This document shows positions 33,429-42,125 of a stretch of DNA of 64,000 bases, one piece after another; positions within the stretch are counted from its first letter, which is position 1; each line of letters starts with the position of its first letter. A program made the translations under genes and the position numbers. The notes below the pieces were generated by a model, which saw only the letters and a list, made by a program, of their open reading frames with translations, made no database searches and had not been told where the DNA came from. This stretch comes from Gemmatimonadota bacterium (GTDB lineage: Bacteria > Gemmatimonadota > Gemmatimonadetes > Gemmatimonadales > Gemmatimonadaceae), in assembly GCA_016191225.1 (NCBI GenBank), contig JACPPC010000002.1, positions 44,277-108,276 on the forward strand, written 5' to 3'.

Positions 33429-34661
33429 GTGATCTTCAAGCCGCGCCGCCAGACCGTCACCACGCTCGTGGGCGACGTCGCCGTGGGGTCCGCGCATCCG
33501 GTGGTCGTCCAGTCGATGACGAACACCGACACCGCCGACGCGACGGCTACCGCGAATCAGGTTGCCGTCCTGGCCCGCGCCGGGTCGCAGCTGGTGCGCG
33601 TGACGGTGAACAACGACGAGGCGGCGGCGGCCGTGCCGGAGCTGCGGCAGCGCCTCGACGATGCCGGGCTGGACGTGCCGCTCGTCGGCGACTTCCACTA
33701 CAACGGGCACCTGCTGCTGGCGCGATACCCCACGGCGGCGCGTGCGCTGGCCAAGTACCGGATCAACCCGGGCAACGTTGGTGCCAAGCGCCGCGACGAC
33801 AACTTCCGCACGATCGTCCAGATCGCGGCGGACAACGGCAAGCCGGTGCGAATCGGCGTGAACTGGGGCTCACTGGACCAGGACCTGCTCACGCAGAAGA
33901 TGGACGCCAATGCCGCGGCGGTCGAGCCCCTCGATGCGCGCGAGGTCTACGTCGAGGCGATGCTGGAAAGCGCGCTGCGGTCGGCTGCGCTTGCGGAGGA
34001 GGCGGGCCTCGGCCACGATCGCATCGTCATCTCGGCGAAGGTCTCCCTCGTGCCGGACCTCGTGGACGTCTACCGCCGGCTCGCCGTCCGCTGCGACTAT
34101 CCGCTGCACGTCGGCCTCACCGAGGCCGGCATGGGGGCAAAGGGAATCGTGGCGAGCTCGGCGGCGCTGGCACTCCTGCTCGCGGAGGGCATCGGCGACA
34201 CGATTCGCGTCTCGCTCACGCCCAAGCCGGGGGGCGACCGCAGCGAGGAGGTCTACGTCGCGCAGCAGATCCTGCAGTCGCTCGGGCTGCGCAGCTTCGC
34301 GCCTCAGGTGACGGCCTGCCCGGGCTGCGGCCGCACGACGTCCACGTTCTTCCAGAAGATGGCCGAGGACATCCAGGGCTACCTGCGCGAGCAGATGCCC
34401 ACGTGGCGCGGGAGGCACCCTGGAGTTGAGGAGATGCGCGTGGCCGTGATGGGCTGCGTGGTCAACGGCCCCGGGGAGTCGAAGCACGCCAACCTCGGTA
34501 TCTCGCTGCCGGGGACGTTCGAGGAGCCGAAGGCGCCGGTGTACATGGACGGCAAGCTCCACACGACACTTCGGGGCGACGCGATCGTGGCGGAGTTCCT
34601 CGACATTCTCGAGGCCTACGTGGCGCGCACCTACCCGGCGCGGGAAGCGGCCGGCGTGTAG
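33429..34661 (+). CDS. ispG: 4-hydroxy-3-methylbut-2-enyl-diphosphate synthase (flavodoxin/ferredoxin)
   Basis: A 410-residue [4Fe-4S] enzyme of the MEP isoprenoid pathway. The N-terminal TIM barrel has [10 protein letters not shown] and [10 protein letters not shown]. The C-terminal cluster domain supplies Cys ligands in CPGCGRTTS (about residues 297 and 300) and [10 protein letters not shown] (about 341). It reductively opens methylerythritol cyclodiphosphate to HMBPP. The start is GTG 33429. The last four codons lie in the first unit of a 14-bp tandem repeat, whose TAG provides the stop codon. Confidence 0.97.
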   Translation: MIFKPRRQTVTTLVGDVAVGSAHPVVVQSMTNTDTADATATANQVAVLARAGSQLVRVTVNNDEAAAAVPELRQRLDDAGLDVPLVGDFHYNGHLLLARYPTAARALAKYRINPGNVGAKRRDDNFRTIVQIAADNGKPVRIGVNWGSLDQDLLTQKMDANAAAVEPLDAREVYVEAMLESALRSAALAEEAGLGHDRIVISAKVSLVPDLVDVYRRLAVRCDYPLHVGLTEAGMGAKGIVASSAALALLLAEGIGDTIRVSLTPKPGGDRSEEVYVAQQILQSLGLRSFAPQVTACPGCGRTTSTFFQKMAEDIQGYLREQMPTWRGRHPGVEEMRVAVMGCVVNGPGESKHANLGISLPGTFEEPKAPVYMDGKLHTTLRGDAIVAEFLDILEAYVARTYPAREAAGV

Positions 34662-34780
34662 CGGCCGGCGTGTAGCGGCCGGCGTGTAGCGGCCGGCGTG
34701 TAGCGGCCGGCGTGTAGCGGCCGGCGTGTAGCGGCCGGCGTGTAGCGGCCGGCGTGTAGCGGCCGGCGTGTGGCGGCCGG
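34647..34780. repeat. 14-bp tandem repeat, nine units plus a partial
   Basis: The unit GCGGCCGGCGTGTA repeats from 34647. Eight copies are perfect, the ninth ends in G instead of A, and an eight-base partial (GCGGCCGG) follows. It starts inside the last codons of ispG. Each unit contains GCCGGC, so neighbouring units can pair as GCCGGC-GTGTAGCG-GCCGGC hairpins. It fills the gap between ispG and a facing gene. Confidence 0.95.
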
Positions 34781-34802
34781 GACGCCCGGGCCCCGTCCGT
34801 GC

Positions 34803-35435
34803 TCAGGCGCGCGACTCCCGGGGCAGGGGCTCGGTCCACTCGGCGAGCGCCTGCGCAACGTCACGGAGCTCGGCCATGATCGGCACGCGAAAGCCAAGCT
34901 CCTCAAGCCGGTCGTGCACCTGCCGGTACCAGCGAACCGTGCCGTCCCGGCCAGCACTGAATCGCGCCCACACCGTTTCGGGGTACTCGGTGCGCCGCAG
35001 GTCGGCGAGGATCGAGCTGCCGTTGTGTACCTTGTCGGCCGCGCACACCCACCGCGCCCGCTCCGGCGCCTGCTGCAACCGGGCCAGGTAGTCGGCCTTC
35101 CGGTCCTCGCTCGAGAGCTCGACCCCGTCGTCGTCGAGCCTGCGCTGGGTCACCGCCAGCACCGTGTCGAGCACTTCGGCGCCGAACTTGTCGCCGATGC
35201 GGCGTTCGAGCGACTCGCGTGTCATCCCATCCCGCACGCAGTCCTCGACCACGTCGTGCAGGATCCCCGCCACGACGGTCGCGTCGTCCTGCCCGTAGCG
35301 CGTGAGGATCACGGCGACGTTCGCGGGATGCGTGAGGTACGGGAACCGCGTCCCCTTGCGCACCTGCTGGTCATGGTGCTTCGCCGCGAAGGCGAAGGCG
35401 TGGTTGATGCGATCGGAGTAGCCGCGAAGTGCCAT
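34803..35435 (-). CDS. HD-domain phosphohydrolase (RelA/SpoT hydrolase-like)
   Basis: A 210-residue protein with the HD metal motif: KGTRFPYLTHP, then AGILHDVVEDC (His-Asp) and a downstream Asp in AADKVHNGSSILADL. This is the layout of the ppGpp hydrolase domain of SpoT and of stand-alone Mesh1-like hydrolases. No synthetase, TGS or ACT domain is present. It could degrade (p)ppGpp or a related nucleotide; the substrate is not proven. It faces ispG across the tandem repeat. Confidence 0.8.
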   Translation of the reverse strand: MALRGYSDRINHAFAFAAKHHDQQVRKGTRFPYLTHPANVAVILTRYGQDDATVVAGILHDVVEDCVRDGMTRESLERRIGDKFGAEVLDTVLAVTQRRLDDDGVELSSEDRKADYLARLQQAPERARWVCAADKVHNGSSILADLRRTEYPETVWARFSAGRDGTVRWYRQVHDRLEELGFRVPIMAELRDVAQALAEWTEPLPRESRA

Positions 35436-35493
35436 GGCGCGACCGGACGAAGGAGGCGTGCCCGCCCCGGGGAATATGGTGCGGTGGGGTGCG

Positions 35494-35928
35494 CTAGACG
35501 AGCGCGGCCAGCTGCGTCGCGAGGTGCAGGTCGAGGACGAGCAGCGCCAGCCCCTGGACCACGATGCCGACCCCCGCACCCACGGCGCCAAGCCGGCGCC
35601 CGAGCATCCATCCGGCGGCGGCGAGGGTCACGCCGACGGCGACGAAGCCGGCATCAAGGCCCGTGCTCAGCCAGAGGAACCGCTCGAGCGACCGCGCCGA
35701 GCCGAAGTCCCGCAGCGCGAGGCTACCACGCGCCGCCCAGGCGAGCAGCAGGTCGATCGCGCCCCATGCCGCCACTTGAAGGGCGAAGTGATCGAGCAGC
35801 GGCGAGGCCCTCCGGCGGACGCGCAGGCCGGCCAGGAGGGCCGTTCCCGTGAGCAGGCTTGCCATCGCCCAGAGGGCAAGGCGGGCGAGGTGTGCGTGTT
35901 CGGCGGCGAGGAGGGTGTCTGCCCACAT
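35494..35928 (-). CDS. Four-helix membrane protein (DUF6992-like)
   Basis: A 144-residue protein with about four hydrophobic helices (residues about 15-37, 47-66, 80-105 and 115-140). I recognise the general style of a small conserved membrane protein family (DUF6992-like) but cannot assign a function. ATG 35928 was chosen; longer frames would run into the upstream Wzz-like gene. It starts 28 bases after that gene's stop codon, so it may be part of the same transcript. Confidence 0.6.
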   Translation of the reverse strand: MWADTLLAAEHAHLARLALWAMASLLTGTALLAGLRVRRRASPLLDHFALQVAAWGAIDLLLAWAARGSLALRDFGSARSLERFLWLSTGLDAGFVAVGVTLAAAGWMLGRRLGAVGAGVGIVVQGLALLVLDLHLATQLAALV

Positions 35929-35956
35929 GCGTCGGGAGGCGACGAAGGATCGGAAG

Positions 35957-37579
35957 CTAGTCGCCGGCGGCGGCGCGCGGGCTGGCGCTCCACGGCCCCC
36001 CGGTGCGTTCGCCATGCAGGAGTACGACGCCGGTGGCCGCCGTTCCGAGGCCGCGCCAGCGATCGCGTTCCCGCCGGAGCGCGGTGAGCGTGGTCTCGCC
36101 CCGCACCGGGCAGAGCAGTACCTGCCGTGCGCCGGCGGCGGCCAGCAGTACGTCGACGATCGGGCGGTCGACGAGGGAGACACACACGATCGCAAGGTCG
36201 TAGTCGGCGGCAAATGCCCGCAGTGCGCGCCCTGCCTCCTCGACCGTGATGGTGTCGGGCGCGCGGGGCATGGGCGGTCCCGCTGCCACGAGGTCGAGCG
36301 GCAGCGAATGGCTGCCGACGTGCGCGTCGAGGACGCCGCTCCACGCGGCGCCGCGCGCGATGACGTCGCTCGCTCCCGGCGCGGGGCGGCGGCGCAGCAA
36401 CCCCGATGCCGCGGCCGAAGCGGTGTCGGTGTCCACCAGGAGCACGGCGAGACCCTCGACCGCCGACGCGGTGGCGATCGCCACGGCCACGCGGGCCGCG
36501 GCGAGCGGCGTCTCTGCACAGATCACCACCGGGAGTCGTGCGGCCCCGTCGCCCGCGACGCGGCGGGCCAGCCGTTCCACGGACCCCCGGTCGTCGTCGA
36601 GCTGGCCCATCACCGGCACCCCGGCCGCGGCCGCGGCGTCGCGCGCCGAGGCCACGCGGGGTGAGGCGAGCTCGACCCCGAGCGAGACTGCCCCACCAAT
36701 CGTGAGCCCGAGGGCGAGAGCGGCACCGAGCATCGCCAGCGGTGGGGCGTCGATGTTGGCACGCTCACGGGCAGCCTCGACCGCAGCCGCGACGCGGGCG
36801 TTCGCGGCGCGCGCTTGCGCGAGTCCACGGGCGGTGGCGTCGAGCTCACGCTGCAGCGTATCGAGCTCGGCACGTCGCCGCAGCGTGTCCGAGGGATCGT
36901 CGCCGCGCAGCTGCGCCCGGCGCTGGCGCGCCAACGCCGCCAGCGCTGCGCCGATCGCGTTGGCGCGCTCACTGAGCGAGACATAGCCGGCGTCGACTCC
37001 TCCCACGCTGCCGTAGGCGCGCTGGGCGCGCTCAACACGGCCGAGTGAGTCGAGCCATGCCTCCACGCGCGGGTCGCCGGCGACGGCGCGGGCTCCGGCC
37101 AAGTCACGGTACGACGCGGGAAGAGGAGCGCGTTCCGCCCGGGCCAGCAGGCGGGTGAGCTCACGGGCCAGGGCCTGCACTGAATCGGCGCTGGCAAGCG
37201 GGTTGTGCTGCCGCGGCCGCGTGGCTGCCACAGAGTCGGCACTGTCGGCGGCGGCGAGCGCGTGGCGCGTGGAGTCGAGCTGTCCCGTCGCGGCGCGCAG
37301 CCGCGTGCGCAGCATCCCCTCGCGAGCGAGCAGCGGGGTCGTGTCGATGCGCTCAGCGATCGCCGGAAGTCGCTCCGCCGCTTGTTGTTCTCGCCGCGGG
37401 ACGATGACCAGAACGAGGAGGGCGACGACGAAGACCATGCCAGCCACGGCCCCGATGCGCGCCGGGTGCCTTACGGCGTTGCGCGCCCGGTCCGCCAGCC
37501 ACGCGCTCGATCGCGCCGGCTCCCCGATGGCCGCGGGGGCGGAAGCGCGATGCGCTCCCGCCCCCGAGGGCTTCCTCAC
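35957..37579 (-). CDS. Wzz/CpsD-like polysaccharide chain-length protein with degenerate ATPase domain
   Basis: A 540-residue protein. Transmembrane helix 1 lies at about 43-63, a long periplasmic coiled coil (about 70-265) follows, and helix 2 is at about 270-290. This is the Wzz-type topology. The C-terminal part looks like a bacterial tyrosine-kinase ATPase domain: AVLLVDTDTAS is the Walker A' region. The expected Walker A (PGEGKST) is replaced by CAETPLAAARV with no GK[ST], so ATP binding is unlikely, and no C-terminal tyrosine cluster is seen. It may regulate polymer length or scaffold other proteins. The start is GTG. No glycosyltransferases are nearby. Confidence 0.7.
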   Translation of the reverse strand: MRKPSGAGAHRASAPAAIGEPARSSAWLADRARNAVRHPARIGAVAGMVFVVALLVLVIVPRREQQAAERLPAIAERIDTTPLLAREGMLRTRLRAATGQLDSTRHALAAADSADSVAATRPRQHNPLASADSVQALARELTRLLARAERAPLPASYRDLAGARAVAGDPRVEAWLDSLGRVERAQRAYGSVGGVDAGYVSLSERANAIGAALAALARQRRAQLRGDDPSDTLRRRAELDTLQRELDATARGLAQARAANARVAAAVEAARERANIDAPPLAMLGAALALGLTIGGAVSLGVELASPRVASARDAAAAAGVPVMGQLDDDRGSVERLARRVAGDGAARLPVVICAETPLAAARVAVAIATASAVEGLAVLLVDTDTASAAASGLLRRRPAPGASDVIARGAAWSGVLDAHVGSHSLPLDLVAAGPPMPRAPDTITVEEAGRALRAFAADYDLAIVCVSLVDRPIVDVLLAAAGARQVLLCPVRGETTLTALRRERDRWRGLGTAATGVVLLHGERTGGPWSASPRAAAGD

Positions 37580-37603
37580 TTGGTGCCACTCACCGGTTCA
37601 AGG

Positions 37604-38122
37604 CTACTGCACCGTGATCACGCCCTTCATCCCCATCGCGAGGTGCGGCGTGCAGTTGAATTCGTACTTGCCCGGCTTGATGTTGCCGAACGAAATGGTG
37701 ACGGCCTCGCCAGCGTTCATCCTCATCGCGCTGGAGAGTTCGCCCATCTTGTCGGCGCCCATGTTCGCGTCGAGCTGGGCCTTGGACTCCGCCGGAACCG
37801 TGGCCGCGTTGAACGCCACGTTGTGCGGGCCGCCGGACACGACCATGAACTTGATGCCGTCGCCCGCCTTGACGGTGATATTCGCCGGCTCGAAGCGGTA
37901 CCCCTTGTCGTCGCCGACCATCTTGACTTCGATCGTCTTGCCCGTGATCGGCGCCATCGCCACCGCGCCGGCCGCCGGAGCCGCGGCCGCCGGGGCGGCC
38001 GCCGCTGCCGGGGACGCCGCGGCCGCCGCCGGCTCAGCCGCCGGCGTGTCCGCCTTCTTCTCACCACCGCACGCCGCGAGAACGAGCGCGGACGCTACAA
38101 GAGCCATTCCATTGAAACGCAT
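37604..38122 (-). CDS. Pseudoazurin/plastocyanin-like blue copper lipoprotein
   Basis: A 172-residue protein with a lipobox ending at Cys18 (LVLAAC), an Ala/Pro linker (22-58) and a cupredoxin domain. Copper ligands are visible as His100 in GGPHNV, Cys157 and His160 in FNCTPH, and Met163, with M165 as an alternative. The segment CTPHLAMGMKG closely resembles pseudoazurin. It probably carries electrons at the outer face of a membrane. The 5' region contains a 20-bp palindrome, and GGAGG lies upstream of the ATG. It is divergent from hisC. Confidence 0.9.
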   Translation of the reverse strand: MRFNGMALVASALVLAACGGEKKADTPAAEPAAAAASPAAAAAPAAAAPAAGAVAMAPITGKTIEVKMVGDDKGYRFEPANITVKAGDGIKFMVVSGGPHNVAFNAATVPAESKAQLDANMGADKMGELSSAMRMNAGEAVTISFGNIKPGKYEFNCTPHLAMGMKGVITVQ

Positions 38123-38163
38123 GAGTCAGAGGCCTCCAGAGCCTATCGGGAAATCGGTGCAAC

Positions 38164-38183
38164 GCTCGCGGGGCCCCGCGAGC
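38164..38183. promoter_or_regulatory. 20-bp perfect palindrome between divergent genes
   Basis: GCTCGCGGGG and CCCCGCGAGC abut to form a perfect palindrome without a spacer. It lies 42 bases from the cupredoxin start and about 180 bases from hisC. A regulator operator or an RNA hairpin in the cupredoxin leader are both possible. Confidence 0.45.
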
Positions 38184-38362
38184 CCGCGAAATGTAGCGAG
38201 GTCTTGCGGGCGAAGCCACCGGCCCACCAGCGTTGCAACTCCGGCCCGACCCCGGCCAGCTGTGCGCCGACGGATGACGGCGGGGCACCCACAGCCACGA
38301 GCCGGGCGTACCCCATGCGTTTGCCGGCGCGGAGCGGTGAACACTCCATCGAGGACCGGGTC

Positions 38363-39427
38363 GTGAACGCAGCAGATACCCCACCGCCTCCCGTATCGCG
38401 CCCCGAGCTGGCTGGCATCGCGCGGCACCTCCCGGTCCCCCGCGCGGGTTCGGTACTCGCGGACCTGAGCGACAGCACGAACGCCTGGGGGCCCTCGCCG
38501 GAGGCGGCGCGCGCCGCCCGCGAGGCTGCCCGCGATGTCGCGGCGTACCCCACGCCCTACGGGAGCGAACTCAAGGCGGCCCTCGCGGCCTATCACCAGG
38601 TGCGCCCCGAGGAGGTCGTCACCGGCTGCGGATCGGACGACGTCATACGCTGCGCCTTCGCCGCCTTCGGTGCCCCGGGGGCCGTGATCACCTGGATGGA
38701 GCCGACGTTCGTGATGATCCCGGTGTTCGCCCGCGTCCTCGGCCTCGAGGCGCGGCCGGTGCGCTTCGGTCCCTCATTCGACGTCGACGCCGCAGCCCTC
38801 CTCGCCGAGCGGGCCGCCATGACCTACCTCTGTTCCCCGAACAACCCCACGGGGACGCGGGCAGGGCGCGAGGCAGTGGCACGGCTGCTGGAGGAGGCCG
38901 AAGGCCTCGTGGTGATGGACGAGGCGTACGCCGACTTCTCCGGTGAGTCCTGGATTGCCGACGCGCGCGCTGGCCGTCGGCTGCTCGTCACGCGCACATT
39001 CTCGAAGTCGTTCGGGCTGGCGGGGCTTCGCGCGGGGTACGGCATCGCCAGCCCGGACGTTGTCGAGGCGATCGAGAAAGTGCGGGGGCCGTTCGCGCTC
39101 AGCCTCGTCGCGGAACGTGCCGCCACGGCTGCCATCGGAGGCGACCTGAAGTGGATGCGCGATCACGCCCGGGAGGCCGTGTCGAACCGGGAGCGGCTCG
39201 ACGAGACGCTGCGGAGGCAGGGATACGCGCCGCTGGCGTCCGGGGCGAACTTCCTCACGGTTCCGGTGCGGGACGGAATGGCAGTCGCCGACGCCTGCGC
39301 CAGGCGAGGCGTGATCGTGCGTGGGTTTCGCGCGCTGCCGGTCGTTGGCGACGCGGTTCGGGTCGCGATGGCGCCGTGGCCGGTGCTCGAGCACGTCGTG
39401 GCGGCGTTCGACGAGGTGCCCCGGTGA
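38363..39427 (+). CDS. hisC: Histidinol-phosphate aminotransferase
   Basis: A 354-residue class I/II PLP aminotransferase. Landmarks are YPTPYGSELKAALAAY, CGSDDVIRCAF, CSPNNPTG, MDEAYADFSG and the PLP lysine in TFSKSFGLAGLRAGYG. It converts imidazole acetol phosphate to histidinol phosphate. GTG 38363 was chosen as the start; an in-frame ATG at 38315 would add 16 residues. hisA follows 19 bases later and hisN about 1 kb downstream, forming a small histidine cluster. Confidence 0.9.
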   Translation: MNAADTPPPPVSRPELAGIARHLPVPRAGSVLADLSDSTNAWGPSPEAARAAREAARDVAAYPTPYGSELKAALAAYHQVRPEEVVTGCGSDDVIRCAFAAFGAPGAVITWMEPTFVMIPVFARVLGLEARPVRFGPSFDVDAAALLAERAAMTYLCSPNNPTGTRAGREAVARLLEEAEGLVVMDEAYADFSGESWIADARAGRRLLVTRTFSKSFGLAGLRAGYGIASPDVVEAIEKVRGPFALSLVAERAATAAIGGDLKWMRDHAREAVSNRERLDETLRRQGYAPLASGANFLTVPVRDGMAVADACARRGVIVRGFRALPVVGDAVRVAMAPWPVLEHVVAAFDEVPR

Positions 39428-39446
39428 GCGCGCCGCGGCAGGGGAA

Positions 39447-40217
39447 ATGCGAGCCCAGCGGCACGAGGAGGGGCCGGCACGCAAGCTGGCCCGGGGTGGC
39501 TTTGTGCTGGTGATCCCGGCGCTCGATCTTTACGGTGGTCGCTGCGTGCAGACGGCGGGCGGCCGACGCCTCGGCCCGGAGGCCCCGTCGAAGGATCCTG
39601 TCGCGGTCGCCCGCGTATGGGCGCAGCTCGGATTCCCCTGGCTGCACGTGGTCGACATGGACGCGGCGATGGGCTGCGGGTCGAATGCCCACGTGGTGCG
39701 CGAGCTGCTGCGCGAGGTTGATGTGGAGGTGCTGGTCGGGGGTGGGATTCGCAGCGGCGAGCGTATCGAGGAGCTTCTGGCAGGCGGGGCCGGTCGTGTC
39801 GTGGTCGGCACGCGGGCGCACGAAGACCGGTGGTGGCTCGAGGAAATGGCGGGGCAGTTCGCCCAGCAACTCGTCGTCGCCTGCGATGTACGGGACCGGC
39901 GCCTGGTGACGCACGGCTGGACTCGGGCCACGTCACGTGCCGCCCTCGATGCGATCGACGACCTCAACGCGCTCACACTGGGCGCGATCCTGCTCACCGC
40001 CATTCGCGACGAGGGAGGAGGCAGCGCGGCAGACATGTCGCTCATCGAGGATGTGGGTGACTCGAGTAGCGCTCCGGTGTTCGTCGGCGCGAACGTCGAG
40101 TCCCTGTCGGGCTTGCGCGCCTTGGCTGACCGGGGCGTGGCGGCTTGCGTAGTGGGCTCGCCGCTCTCGAACGGAACCCTCGACGCGCGGGTTGTCGCGG
40201 AGGAGTTTGGCGAGTGA
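39447..40217 (+). CDS. hisA: HisA-like phosphoribosyl isomerase
   Basis: A 256-residue TIM-barrel protein. The N-terminal catalytic region is IPALDLYGGRCVQ. Phosphate loops are VLVGGGIRSGERI and FVGANVESLSGLRAL. The second catalytic Asp is in LLTAIRDEGG, one residue shorter than the usual T-x-I-x-R-D-G. DMDAAMG replaces the common DLDGA. It should isomerise ProFAR to PRFAR in histidine synthesis, but is divergent. GGGGA precedes ATG 39447. It lies between hisC and a HisN-type phosphatase. Confidence 0.8.
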   Translation: MRAQRHEEGPARKLARGGFVLVIPALDLYGGRCVQTAGGRRLGPEAPSKDPVAVARVWAQLGFPWLHVVDMDAAMGCGSNAHVVRELLREVDVEVLVGGGIRSGERIEELLAGGAGRVVVGTRAHEDRWWLEEMAGQFAQQLVVACDVRDRRLVTHGWTRATSRAALDAIDDLNALTLGAILLTAIRDEGGGSAADMSLIEDVGDSSSAPVFVGANVESLSGLRALADRGVAACVVGSPLSNGTLDARVVAEEFGE

Positions 40218-40412
40218 CGAGCCCCGCAAGTAGAAGGGCGACGTGATATTCAAGGCCAGAGTCTTATTGCGTCGCTACAGGCGTGATAATGTCGCTGTTG
40301 TGTGGCTGAAAGTTTTTACTGGCAGCGTCGCCGGAGGAACCACGCGGATGGCATCTTTTCTCCACTCCAGATCGGACTCGCACGGCCCCGAGCGCCACCG
40401 CCTTCCGGTCTC

Positions 40413-41198
40413 GTGAGCACCTCGCAGATCGACGTGCTGATGGAAGCCGCCGAGTCGGTGGCGCGACTCGCCGGCGCACGCGCGCTCGGCTTCTTTGGAC
40501 GTGGCCTCGCCGTCGAGACCAAGGGTGACGGCTCGCCGGTGACCGAGGCGGATCGGGTCGCCGAGGCGGCCGCACACGAGTGGATCTTCGCCCGGTTTGG
40601 GAGCGACGGGTTCGAGGGCGAGGAGCATGGCGTCAGGCGGCCAGGAGCAGCGCGGCGGTGGATCGTGGATCCGATCGATGGCACGAGGAGCTTCGTGCGC
40701 GGTGTCCCGCTGTGGGGTACGCTCGTTGCCGTCGCGGAGGGCGCGCACGTCCTCGCGGGCGCGGCGTTCTTTCCCGCCGTGAATGAGCTGGTAGTGGCGG
40801 GCGATGGCGCCGGATGCTGGTGGAACGGCGGCCGATGCCGGGTCTCCCCGGTGTCGACACTCGCGCAAGCGACCGTGCTGGCCACCGACGAGCGCATGGG
40901 GCGGAGCGCGCGCAAGCGGGAAGGGTGGCAGCGGCTGGTCTCGCAGGCGGCGATGTCGCGCACTTGGGGCGACTGCTACGGCTACCTGCTCGTGGCGACG
41001 GGGCGCGCCGAGGTCATGGCCGATCCCGCGATGCACGCGTGGGACACGGCGGCGGTGGCGCCGATCGTCACGGAAGCGGGCGGCGTGTTCACCGACTGGC
41101 GCGGCATGCACACCGCCTTCGGCCGCGACGCGATCGCCACCAACGCGGCGCTGGCGGACCCGGTGCGGGCGGCGCTCGGTATTCCAGTCGTTGACTAG
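40413..41198 (+). CDS. hisN: Inositol-monophosphatase-family histidinol phosphatase
   Basis: A 261-residue protein with the lithium-sensitive phosphatase signature: DGSPVTEADR, FGSDGFEGEEHG, and the metal site VDPIDGTRSFVRG. The late segment AWDTAAVAPIVTEAGGVFTDW holds the last metal-binding Asp. Its position after hisC-hisA suggests histidinol phosphatase rather than inositol phosphatase. GTG 40413 gives a typical N-terminus; a GTG at 40302 is possible and no strong ribosome-binding site is visible for either. The 195-base gap upstream is AT-rich near 40240-40330 and may hold its own promoter. Confidence 0.85.
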   Translation: MSTSQIDVLMEAAESVARLAGARALGFFGRGLAVETKGDGSPVTEADRVAEAAAHEWIFARFGSDGFEGEEHGVRRPGAARRWIVDPIDGTRSFVRGVPLWGTLVAVAEGAHVLAGAAFFPAVNELVVAGDGAGCWWNGGRCRVSPVSTLAQATVLATDERMGRSARKREGWQRLVSQAAMSRTWGDCYGYLLVATGRAEVMADPAMHAWDTAAVAPIVTEAGGVFTDWRGMHTAFGRDAIATNAALADPVRAALGIPVVD

Positions 41199-41225
41199 CG
41201 GTCGCCCCCTCGACGCGCGTCAGGC

Positions 41226-42107
41226 CTAGAGCTCGTCGAGCGATCGCGGCCAGTCGTCCCTGAGCAACCGGGACAGGGCCCGGTCGGCCAGCAGTCGCCC
41301 CCCCGTTTGGCAGCGCGCGCAGTAGTTGGTCTCGTTCTCGGCGTAGCGAATGCGCTGCACGGGCGCGCCGCATACTGCGCACGGTTGCCCGAACTTGCCG
41401 TGTACGACCATTTCGGGGCGGAATGCGGTGACCTTGGCGGGCCACCGGTCGGCTGCCTCGGAGCGCAGCCGGTCGGTCCACTCGACCAGGATCGACCGCG
41501 TGGCCGCGAAGAGGCGCGCCACGGTTGCGTCGTCCATGGTGTCGGTGCGTGCCATCGGCGAGAGTTGTGCGCGCAGCAGGATCTCGTCGGAGTACGCGTT
41601 CCCGATCCCGCTGAAGAGCCGAGGGTCGGCGAGGGCGCGCTTCACCGTATGCCGCTCGCTGCGCAAGCGCGTGGCGAACCGCGCGAGGGTCGCGTCGAGC
41701 ACCTCGAGACCGCCCCGGTCGTGCTCGGCCAGCGCTCCCGCGCCGCGCAAGGCGTGCAGCGAGGCGCGCCGCTTGCTCCCGGCCTCAGTCAGGACCAGCG
41801 TGCCACCGGGGAACTCGAGGGCGACAAGGCCGGTCCCGCGGTTCGGCCTGGCCGTGCGCGCAATCCACGCGAGACGGCCCGCCACCATCAGGTGGATCAC
41901 CAGCCAGTGTTCGCCGGCGAAGCCGATCACGATGCGCTTGCCCAGTCGCTCGACGCCGGTCACCGCCAACCCCTCGAACGCCGAGAGGGGTGGCTCCACC
42001 GTGCGCAGCACGAACAAGTTGAGGATCGTGGCGTGCTCGAGGGCTTGCCCCAGCACTCGCGCGCGCAGGGCCTCCACGTACACCGTAATGTCGGGAAGCT
42101 CCGGCAT
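41226..42107 (-). CDS. mutM: Formamidopyrimidine-DNA glycosylase / endonuclease VIII family
   Basis: A 293-residue base-excision repair enzyme. The N-terminus MPELPDITVYVEAL provides the catalytic Pro2 and Glu3. A KR-containing beta turn follows in LGKRIVIGF. The helix-two-turn-helix is SGIGNAYSDEILLRAQLSP and the zinc finger has CAVC and CARC. It removes oxidised bases and nicks the DNA by beta/delta elimination. PELPDI rather than PELPEV is typical of a divergent subgroup, so lesion preference may differ from classical MutM. It faces hisN with a 27-base gap. Confidence 0.88.
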   Translation of the reverse strand: MPELPDITVYVEALRARVLGQALEHATILNLFVLRTVEPPLSAFEGLAVTGVERLGKRIVIGFAGEHWLVIHLMVAGRLAWIARTARPNRGTGLVALEFPGGTLVLTEAGSKRRASLHALRGAGALAEHDRGGLEVLDATLARFATRLRSERHTVKRALADPRLFSGIGNAYSDEILLRAQLSPMARTDTMDDATVARLFAATRSILVEWTDRLRSEAADRWPAKVTAFRPEMVVHGKFGQPCAVCGAPVQRIRYAENETNYCARCQTGGRLLADRALSRLLRDDWPRSLDEL

Positions 42108-42125
42108 CGCAGAGCGGCGGCCGGG

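Noticed and set aside
34647..34780. CRISPR-like array
   Set aside because: The units are 14 bases, directly abutting with no spacers, so this is a simple tandem repeat.
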